A DNA stretch of 64,000 nt from CAVVXN01 sp963772585 (GTDB lineage Bacteria > Planctomycetota > PLA2 > JAEUHO01). Shown one piece after another: positions 58,203 through 64,000 of the stretch (the stretch's first letter is position 1; each line of letters begins with the position of its first letter). The position numbers and the translations under genes are program-made. Location: positions 372,001 through 436,000 of the forward strand of contig CAVYXV010000010.1 of assembly GCA_963772585.1 (NCBI GenBank), written 5' to 3'. The notes under the pieces were generated by a model, which made no database searches, was not told the DNA's origin, and saw nothing but the letters and a program-made list of their open reading frames with translations.

Positions 58203-59493
58203 GCTGGCGCGGCACGTTCGTGAGGAACTCGCAGCCCTTGTCCGTGACGACGATCGTGTCGGAGAGGAACGAGTCGCCGCGCCCGGTCCGGAGCAGCCAC
58301 GACATCAGGTGGAAGACCATCCCCTCGGCCAGCTCCAGGTCGGACCCCCGGCGCAGCCCCCGCGGCGTACCGCTTCCCGACCAGCTCGGGGGAAAGCCGA
58401 TGCCCGTCGCGTAGCCGCAGTGGTGGCGCTCGTAGCCTTCGAGGCCCGCTTGTTCGAGCGCCGACTTCCACGCGCGGTAGACGTCGTCCGCCCGGGCGCC
58501 GGGTCCGATCGCCCCGGCGGCGCGGTGTTCGGCTTCCTTGCAGACCTCGAGCATCCGGGCCGCGCGGGTGGGTGCCTTCCCGATGAACACGAGCCGGCCC
58601 AGCGGCGCGTGGTAGCGGTGCACGCAGCCCGCCATCTCCAGGAAGAGCAGATCGCCGCGACGCAGGCGTCCCTCGGTCCATGTGCCGTGTTCGTGCTCGA
58701 TCGTCCGGGTGGACCGCACGAGCGGCACGAAGCCCGGGTAGGTTCCCCCTCGGCGGAACATGACGTCGTAGATGGCGGCCATCACGTCGCTTTCCGAGAC
58801 GCCCTGTCCGGCGGCGGCGATGCCCGCGAGCATCATCGCGTCGGACACGCGGGCCGCGCGCCGCGTGTACTCGAGTTCCAGGGGGGACTGGACGAGCCGG
58901 CAGTCGTCCACGAGCCCCGAGCAGTCGTGCCAGGTCGCGTCGGGCATCCGGTCCCGGAGACCCTCCGCGAAGTGGAGCGGGAGGAAGCTGGCTCTCTTCT
59001 CCACCCCGAGGCGCGCGCCGGCGAGGCCCGCTTCGGCGAGCACGCGGGCGGTCTCCCGGATCGGACTGTCCGCGGTATCGGCGACCGGCCCCCTCACGGC
59101 CACGCCGTAGCTCATCTCCCACGGCCTCAGCCCCGCCGCCTGCCCCCCGGTCTCGTCGGGTTGGAGGGCGATGTCCTCCTGCCGGTCCCGGGGGGCCGGC
59201 GGCGGCGCCACCCCGTCGGAGTAGCCGACGTGGCGCATCCACGGCACCTGGTCCCGGACCGTCGCCCGCTCCATCGCGCGGGTCACCAGGATGGGCTCGC
59301 CCTCGACCGGGACGACCAACAGCTCCACCGCGAAGTACCCCTGGTGTTCCAGCCCTGTCAGGTAGTAGACGTTCTCCGGTGCCGAGATCAGCCCGGCGTC
59401 GAGGTCCTGCCGCCCCAGGCGCTCGCGGACGGCGGCGAGCCTTCGCTCGTGCTCGGCGGGGGGGAAGGGCGAGGGGGTGGCTCTTCGGGGCAT
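58186..59493 (-). CDS. M24 peptidase-fold (creatinase/prolidase-like) protein with altered metal site
   Basis: 435 residues, creatinase N-terminal domain (about 15-150) and pita-bread domain (205-430). The five metal ligands of Xaa-Pro peptidases are mostly replaced: E286 in DLLFLEMAG (usual Asp), H295-A296 in RYHAPLGR (usual SD), HHCGYATGIGFPPSW instead of GHGIG (358-371), H395 in GMVFHLMSW where EPG is usual, and D412. The YATGIGFPP and GMVFHLM segments resemble ectoine-hydrolase-like and creatinase-like members that act without metal. The true substrate is unknown. Confidence 0.82.
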   Translation of the reverse strand: MPRRATPSPFPPAEHERRLAAVRERLGRQDLDAGLISAPENVYYLTGLEHQGYFAVELLVVPVEGEPILVTRAMERATVRDQVPWMRHVGYSDGVAPPPAPRDRQEDIALQPDETGGQAAGLRPWEMSYGVAVRGPVADTADSPIRETARVLAEAGLAGARLGVEKRASFLPLHFAEGLRDRMPDATWHDCSGLVDDCRLVQSPLELEYTRRAARVSDAMMLAGIAAAGQGVSESDVMAAIYDVMFRRGGTYPGFVPLVRSTRTIEHEHGTWTEGRLRRGDLLFLEMAGCVHRYHAPLGRLVFIGKAPTRAARMLEVCKEAEHRAAGAIGPGARADDVYRAWKSALEQAGLEGYERHHCGYATGIGFPPSWSGSGTPRGLRRGSDLELAEGMVFHLMSWLLRTGRGDSFLSDTIVVTDKGCEFLTNVPRQLTVRN

Positions 59494-59503
59494 CGCGTCT
59501 CCG

Positions 59504-59534
59504 GGGTCGGGGGGGGGACGTCCTCCCCCGACCC
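59504..59534 (-). terminator. Hairpin between the glycosyltransferase and M24 genes
   Basis: GGGTCGGGGG (59504-59513) pairs with CCCCCGACCC (59525-59534), a 10-base perfect stem with an 11-base loop. It lies just after the glycosyltransferase stop and before the M24 start on the minus strand. No U tract follows, so it is a terminator candidate by position and stability only. Confidence 0.5.
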
Positions 59535-59541
59535 GAGCAGG

Positions 59542-60798
59542 CTAGGAGAGACCCCGGGGGAGCGGGCCGGCGCCGCCGTACACCCCGGCCATCGTCCGGA
59601 CCAACGCATCGGCCGAGAAGCGGGCCTCGAACGTGCGGCGCGCCCCGCGGCCCAGCCGTGCCCTCAGCGACGCGTCGGCGAGGAGTCGCTCCAGGGCGCG
59701 AGCCAGCGCCTCGTCGGAGCCCGGGGGCACGAGGAGCGCGTCGTCGCCGTCCGTCAGGTCCTCGGGCAGGCCGTCGCAGGCCGTGGCCACGAGCGGGAGA
59801 CCCGCCTGCATCGCCTCGAGTACCGCGAGGGAGCCGCTCTGCTCGTTTCGCGACGGCAGCACGAACACGGTCGCGGCCCTCAGGTACGGCGCTACGTCGG
59901 GGACCATGCCCGGCACGGTGACCCTGCGACCCAGGCCCCGGCGTTCCGCGAGGGCGCGGCTTCGCAGCACCAGCGGCCCCCCGCCCACGAGGGACGCGCG
60001 GAACGCCACGCCCTTCGACGCAAGTCGCGAGAGCGCCCGGATCAGGACGTCCAGCCCCTTGCGGGGATCGTGGCGGGACACCGCGAGGATCAGCGGGGCC
60101 TCGCCCGGCGGGACCCGGAGTCCCGGCGCCGGGCCGGGCGCCTCCGGCTCCGGGTCGGCCAGATCCCGGAAGGCGAGGGGGGACGCGTAGGGGACCTTCT
60201 CCGGGCGAACGCGCGGATAGCTTCGCGCGACCATCGCCGCGACGGAGTCGTAGTTCACGAGGACGCGGTCCGCCCCCTCGTACGCCATCCGCTCGTAGCG
60301 ATTCACGACGGCCCGGATCCACACGGTCTCCACCTGCAGGGCGATCCGCAGGCCCCGTCCCTGATCGCGGGTCCAGCCGAGGAGCTTGGAGCGGCACTCT
60401 TCCTCGTAGGTCGTGTAGCTCCCGAGAGTCACCCGGACCCGGCGGCCCCGGGCCCGGAGGGCTCTCGCGGCGAGCACCGCCGCGGCGCCCCAGACGCCGA
60501 ACGCATGCACGAGCACGGGGTCCGGCACCGACCGGGCGCGCCGGACGAGGTCCGCCGCGAGCCGCGGCGCGAGCCACGGCGCGTACATCTGGCGAATGGG
60601 CACGCCCCGTCGCCGGAGGCAGTGGACGACCCCGTAGTCCCGGGGCCGGTTCCCGGGCCGCTCCGAGACCGCGAGGAGTCGCGCCTCGAAGCCGAGCCGG
60701 TGTACCGCGCGCGCGTGCGCCGTCACGTAGGCCCCGTGTCCGCCGCCGACCTCGTCTTCGGGATCGCGACCGGCGACGAGGAAGAGGGGTCGTGCCAT
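59542..60798 (-). CDS. Group 1 glycosyltransferase (GT4-like)
   Basis: 418 residues, GT-B fold. The N-terminal domain contains GGGHGAYVTAHARAVHRLGF (19-38); the C-terminal domain contains AVSRHDPRKGLDVLIRAL, VPGMVPDVAPYLRAATVFVL and RNEQSGSLAVLEAMQAGLP with the conserved E-x7-E pair. ATG 60798 has AAGGAG upstream. Transfers a sugar in surface-glycan synthesis, in keeping with the divergent aminotransferase/epimerase genes. Confidence 0.9.
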   Translation of the reverse strand: MARPLFLVAGRDPEDEVGGGHGAYVTAHARAVHRLGFEARLLAVSERPGNRPRDYGVVHCLRRRGVPIRQMYAPWLAPRLAADLVRRARSVPDPVLVHAFGVWGAAAVLAARALRARGRRVRVTLGSYTTYEEECRSKLLGWTRDQGRGLRIALQVETVWIRAVVNRYERMAYEGADRVLVNYDSVAAMVARSYPRVRPEKVPYASPLAFRDLADPEPEAPGPAPGLRVPPGEAPLILAVSRHDPRKGLDVLIRALSRLASKGVAFRASLVGGGPLVLRSRALAERRGLGRRVTVPGMVPDVAPYLRAATVFVLPSRNEQSGSLAVLEAMQAGLPLVATACDGLPEDLTDGDDALLVPPGSDEALARALERLLADASLRARLGRGARRTFEARFSADALVRTMAGVYGGAGPLPRGLS

Positions 60799-60912
60799 GG
60801 CTCCTTCCCGCGGGGCCCGCCGCCTCCGCGCGGCCGCGGGCCGGGGGATCCTCCGGCGGCCGTGGGGGAACGCAAGCCGGGGGCCGGGCCCGGAGGCGGT
60901 CGGTCGCGTTGG

Positions 60913-60918
60913 TAGGAT
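60913..60918 (+). promoter_or_regulatory. -10-like element TAGGAT upstream of the DegT gene
   Basis: G-TAGGAT, 48 bases before GTG 60967, in the divergent region between two sugar genes. Confidence 0.35.
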
Positions 60919-60966
60919 CTTCGGGCGCTCGGAGACCCTCCGGGACGCGAGGGAGCCCTTGCCGTC

Positions 60967-62100
60967 GTGGAGGTTCCGAGGACCACCAGCCCCCCCCGCC
61001 CCATCCGCGTCGCGGAGCCGGTCCTGGACGCGACGGACCGGCGGGCGGTACTCGAAACCCTCGAGGAGGGATGGGTGTCGGGCTACGGCCCGGCGGTGGC
61101 CGCGTTCGAGCACGCCTTCGCCGCGTGGTGCGGCGTCCGCCACGGCGTCGGCACCAGCAACGGCACGACGGCGCTCCACCTCGCGCTCGCCGCGCTGGGC
61201 CTCGGCCCCGGCGACGAGGTCGTCCTCCCCGCGCTGACGATCGTGTCCGTCCTGGGCGCGGTCCGACAGGTGGGGGCCACGCCCGTGCTGGTCGACGTGG
61301 ACCGCGAAATGTGGACCCTCGAGCCCGAGGCCGTCCGCGCGGCGCTGACGCCGCGCACCCGCGCGGTCGTCGCCGTGCATCTCTACGGGCTTCCTTGCGA
61401 CATGGCGGCCCTGAGGGCTCTCGCCGCCCCGCGGGGCATCGTCCTCGTCGAGGATGCCGCCGAAGCGCACGGGGCGACCGTCCACGGCCGCCGCGCCGGC
61501 TCGCTGGGCGACCTCGCCTGCTTCAGCTTCTTCGCCAACAAGATCGTCACCTGCGGGGAGGGCGGCATGGTCGTCACGTCCGACGACGTCCTCGCCGCAC
61601 GGATGCGCGCGCTCGCCGATCTCGACCGCCGCCCCGCCGGAAGGGCCTACGTCCACGAGGGCCCGGGGTTCAACTACCGGCTCTGTGCCATGGCGGCCGC
61701 GCTCGGCTCGAGCCAACTGGCCCGGGTGGACGCGTTCCTCGCGCGTCGCCGCCGGACGGCTCGTCTCTACGCGGAAGGCCTCGCCGGCGTGGAGGGGCTC
61801 GCCTTCCAGCGGGTACCGGAGGGCTTCTCCTCCTCGTGCTGGATGACGGCGATCCGCGTGGACGACGCGTTCGGGGAGGACGCGTCGGCGCTGGGTCGGC
61901 GCCTCGCCGCCGCGGGCATCGACACGCGCCCCGTCTTCCTGCCGCTCCACCGGCAACCCTTCTGGGGCCCCGAACGGCCCTCCCTGCCGGTCTCGGAGGC
62001 GCTCGGAGAGCGGGGGCTGCTGCTGCCGTCGGGCAACCAGGTGACGGACGACGACGTCCAACGGGTGATCGAAGCCGTGACCGGAGGGAACCGCGCATGA
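60967..62100 (+). CDS. DegT/DnrJ/EryC1 family PLP aminotransferase
   Basis: 377 residues from GTG 60967. Sugar aminotransferase fold: VGTSNGTTALHLALAALGLG for PLP phosphate, VEDAAEAHGA, and K192 in FFANKIVTCGEGG as the Schiff-base Lys. Uses glutamate to aminate a keto-nucleotide-sugar, for example to make a perosamine- or bacillosamine-like residue. The stop overlaps the epimerase start (ATGA). Confidence 0.92.
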   Translation: MEVPRTTSPPRPIRVAEPVLDATDRRAVLETLEEGWVSGYGPAVAAFEHAFAAWCGVRHGVGTSNGTTALHLALAALGLGPGDEVVLPALTIVSVLGAVRQVGATPVLVDVDREMWTLEPEAVRAALTPRTRAVVAVHLYGLPCDMAALRALAAPRGIVLVEDAAEAHGATVHGRRAGSLGDLACFSFFANKIVTCGEGGMVVTSDDVLAARMRALADLDRRPAGRAYVHEGPGFNYRLCAMAAALGSSQLARVDAFLARRRRTARLYAEGLAGVEGLAFQRVPEGFSSSCWMTAIRVDDAFGEDASALGRRLAAAGIDTRPVFLPLHRQPFWGPERPSLPVSEALGERGLLLPSGNQVTDDDVQRVIEAVTGGNRA

Positions 62101-63161
62101 CGAACGCGTCCATGAGCCCGCTGGCCCCGCCGCGGGTCCTGGTGGCCGGCGGAGGAGGCTTCGTCGGCAGCGCCCTGGTGCGGATCCTGGCGGAGCGCGG
62201 ACACTCCGTGGTCGTCCTCGATAATTTCTTCAGCGGCGTGCGGGCCAACGTGGAGGGGCTGGGGCCCCGGGTGCGCGTCGTCGAGGGCGACGCCCTGGAC
62301 GAGGAAGGCCTGCGCCGCCTGTTCGCCGCGGAGCGACCGGAGCAGGTCTACAACCTCGTCGGCGACACGTTCGTGCCCTCGGCCTACCTGCACCCCCGGC
62401 GCTTCTTCCGCACGAACGTCGAGGCGTGCCTGGAGCTGCTGATGGCCGCGGCGGAGTTCGGCGTGCGCCGCATGCTCTACGTCTCCTCGACCGAGGTGTA
62501 CGGCCGGGCGGCGGTGCAACCGATCGACGAGGAGGCACGGCTCCACCCCGTGAGCACCTACGCGGTCAGCAAGCTCGCCGCGGACCAGCTCTGCGCGACG
62601 TTTCACCGGGAGCACGGCGTTCCGGTCGTCGTGGCCCGCATCTTCAACGCGTACGGTCCGCGCGAGACGCAGCCGTACGTGGTGCCCGAGATCGTCCGGC
62701 AGCTCTTCCGCGGGCCCGTCGTCCGCCTGGGCGACGCGACCACGCGCCGGGACTTGACGTACGTGGACGACACGGCCCGCGGCCTCCTCGCGCTCATGGC
62801 CTCCGACCTGCCCGACGGCGAGGCGTTCCACGTGGGCAGCGGACGGGCCCACGAGATCGCCGAGGTGGCCCGCACGTGCGGCCGCCTCCTCGGCTACGAC
62901 GACGTGCGGATCGAGGAGGATCCCCGCCGGCTCCGGCGCTGCGAGGTGGAGGAGTTCCGCTGCGACGCGGGGCGCCTCGTCGCCGCCACCGGGTGGCGGC
63001 CGGAGGTCGCCCTGGAGGACGGACTCCGCCGGACCCTCGCCTGGTACGAGGCCCACGGCCGCTCGTGGTCGTGGGAGGCGTGGTGCCCGGACGGCGTCAC
63101 GATCGACCCGCGGCAGAGCCGCCGCGGTCGGGAGACTCCTGCCCGAGCAGCATCCGGCTGA
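62097..63161 (+). CDS. NAD-dependent sugar epimerase/dehydratase
   Basis: 354 residues, extended SDR. GGGGFVGSALVRIL (17-30) binds NAD; SSTEVYG, then Y and K in STYAVSKLAADQL are catalytic; RIFNAYGPRE and RRDLTYVDD are family motifs. It modifies a nucleotide sugar, probably the substrate or product of the coupled aminotransferase. The last 65 bases overlap the convergent PP-loop gene. Confidence 0.9.
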   Translation: MTNASMSPLAPPRVLVAGGGGFVGSALVRILAERGHSVVVLDNFFSGVRANVEGLGPRVRVVEGDALDEEGLRRLFAAERPEQVYNLVGDTFVPSAYLHPRRFFRTNVEACLELLMAAAEFGVRRMLYVSSTEVYGRAAVQPIDEEARLHPVSTYAVSKLAADQLCATFHREHGVPVVVARIFNAYGPRETQPYVVPEIVRQLFRGPVVRLGDATTRRDLTYVDDTARGLLALMASDLPDGEAFHVGSGRAHEIAEVARTCGRLLGYDDVRIEEDPRRLRRCEVEEFRCDAGRLVAATGWRPEVALEDGLRRTLAWYEAHGRSWSWEAWCPDGVTIDPRQSRRGRETPARAASG

Positions 63162-64000
63162 GCGAGGCCGTGCGGGCGAGACCTCCGGCATAGGACGACG
63201 GCGGCTCCTCGGGGAACGTCTCCGCATAGAGGGCGGCCACGCGGTCGCGGTACGCCGAGTCCACGAACCGGAGCCAGCCCTTCCGGTAGCCCGGCGCCGG
63301 GCCGACGACGAGGCTGCGGTGACGGCGGCGGAGCGCGCGGAACGCATCGAGCGCGCGCCACCGTCCGACCGGGGAGGCGTTCTTCGGTAGCCGGCTCCAG
63401 ACCGTCGCGGTGGAGACCTCGCGGAGCGCGCGCACGACCTGCGCGTGGAGGCGCCACCGGACCTTGTCGTCCGGCGACGCGTTCCGGTCGAAGGGCTCCC
63501 GTGCGGTCGCCTGCCACCCGCGAACGCGCGGCAGCAGGCGGAGCAGGTCGATGCCCATCTCCGCGGGGTCGCCGCCCACGGCGAGGGCGTCGAGCGCGGT
63601 TCGCAGGCACTGGCTGCATGCGCTGCACGCCGCCTGGTCGCGACGCGCGCGCCAACAGGAGTACTGGAGGCCGCGGAGATCCGGGTAGCGGGTCCAGAGG
63701 AGACGCTGCACCTGCGCGCTGTGGAGCGCCGACGTGAGCGAGCCGAAGCGCATGCCGGCACCGCGCGCCTCCGCGTCGAGGGCGACGAGGGTGGGCACGG
63801 CGTACATGAAGTGGGGGTGCTGGAGGATCCCGCCGGGCCGCGCCGTCGTCTCGGAGACCTCGTTCTCCGAGGCGAGGAAGGCGTGGCCGCAGTCGAGCGC
63901 CGCCGCCACGACCCAGAGGGCCGCGGTGTAGAGCAGCGTGTCCGTCACCTCGTTGACGTAGAAGGCATGACCCCGACGGCGGCTGAAGTCGTTCTCCCAC
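63097..64000 (-). CDS. PP-loop/QueC-like protein (partial, N-terminus beyond right edge)
   Basis: 300 C-terminal residues are visible; the frame is open to the window edge (WENDFSRRRGHAFYVNEV), so a GTG at 63948 is not necessarily the start. Seen: DCGHAFLASENEVSE, FGSLTSALHSAQVQRLLW and a Cys cluster ending CSACSQCLRTALDAL, which resembles the zinc site of 7-cyano-7-deazaguanine synthase and related ATP-pyrophosphatases. The nucleotide-binding PP-loop itself would lie outside. It follows sugar genes convergently, so a role in QueC-type base modification or amide/nitrile formation cannot be told. Confidence 0.6.
   Translation of the reverse strand, partial: WENDFSRRRGHAFYVNEVTDTLLYTAALWVVAAALDCGHAFLASENEVSETTARPGGILQHPHFMYAVPTLVALDAEARGAGMRFGSLTSALHSAQVQRLLWTRYPDLRGLQYSCWRARRDQAACSACSQCLRTALDALAVGGDPAEMGIDLLRLLPRVRGWQATAREPFDRNASPDDKVRWRLHAQVVRALREVSTATVWSRLPKNASPVGRWRALDAFRALRRRHRSLVVGPAPGYRKGWLRFVDSAYRDRVAALYAETFPEEPPSSYAGGLARTASLSRMLLGQESPDRGGSAAGRS

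Overview
High-GC bacterial DNA (third codon positions almost all G or C, many GTG starts, ATGA/GTGA/TGATG stop-start overlaps). The gene content points to a Gram-negative anaerobe or facultative anaerobe that runs on ferredoxin: a membrane-bound group 4 [NiFe] hydrogenase joined to an Mrp antiporter, a complete Rnf complex, two 2-oxoacid:ferredoxin oxidoreductases and a cytochrome-b succinate dehydrogenase/fumarate reductase. RND efflux, a lipoprotein and envelope-sugar genes fit a Gram-negative envelope. The phylum cannot be fixed from this window; Planctomycetota, Acidobacteriota or an Eisenbacteria-like lineage would all fit.

Layout. 1-14056 (minus strand): one 17-gene operon. Reading with transcription: hydB, hydG (NAD(P)H-flavin module), a molybdopterin-oxidoreductase-like protein lacking the catalytic Cys/Sec, a four-cluster HycB-like ferredoxin, a TPR protein, NuoH-, NuoB-, NuoC- and NuoD/HycE-like hydrogenase core subunits, then a NuoL-like antiporter, MbhDE-like, and MrpB, C, D, E, F, G (MrpG runs off the left edge). 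14298-17668 (minus): sdhCAB, with an apparent one-base deletion near the sdhA 3' end. 18064-33771: mixed single genes and short operons, including a metallophosphoesterase, two radical SAM proteins, UDP-xylose synthase, a thiolase-family protein, polysaccharide pyruvyl transferase plus glycosyltransferase, P5C dehydrogenase, asnA/GS-like/purE, and a NapH-like polyferredoxin with an HMA-like tail.

34127-49390 (plus): a tightly overlapped operon korA-korB-(unknown)-rnfB-PFOR-rnfC-D-G-E-A-(55-residue membrane protein)-apbE. Both 2-oxoacid oxidoreductases and all Rnf subunits are co-transcribed, and a 1683-residue PFOR sits inside the rnf genes. This suggests direct transfer of electrons from 2-oxoacids to RnfB and on to NAD+ with ion pumping. 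This operon and the hydrogenase-Mrp-HydBG operon are the two most notable systems here. If both act as inferred, one links ferredoxin to NAD+ and the other links NAD(P)H/ferredoxin to H2, each across the membrane.

49441-64000: CBS protein, RND efflux pair, LD-carboxypeptidase, small GNAT, aldehyde dehydrogenase plus threonine aldolase, a metal-ligand-poor M24 protein, glycosyltransferase, DegT aminotransferase plus sugar epimerase, and a QueC-like PP-loop protein cut by the right edge.

A recurrent G-TAnnnT element lies upstream of many transcription units. It sits either 6-7 bases before the start codon (leaderless mRNAs) or about 24-36 bases before it, usually with a Shine-Dalgarno sequence. 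No tRNA, rRNA, CRISPR array or insertion sequence was recognised.
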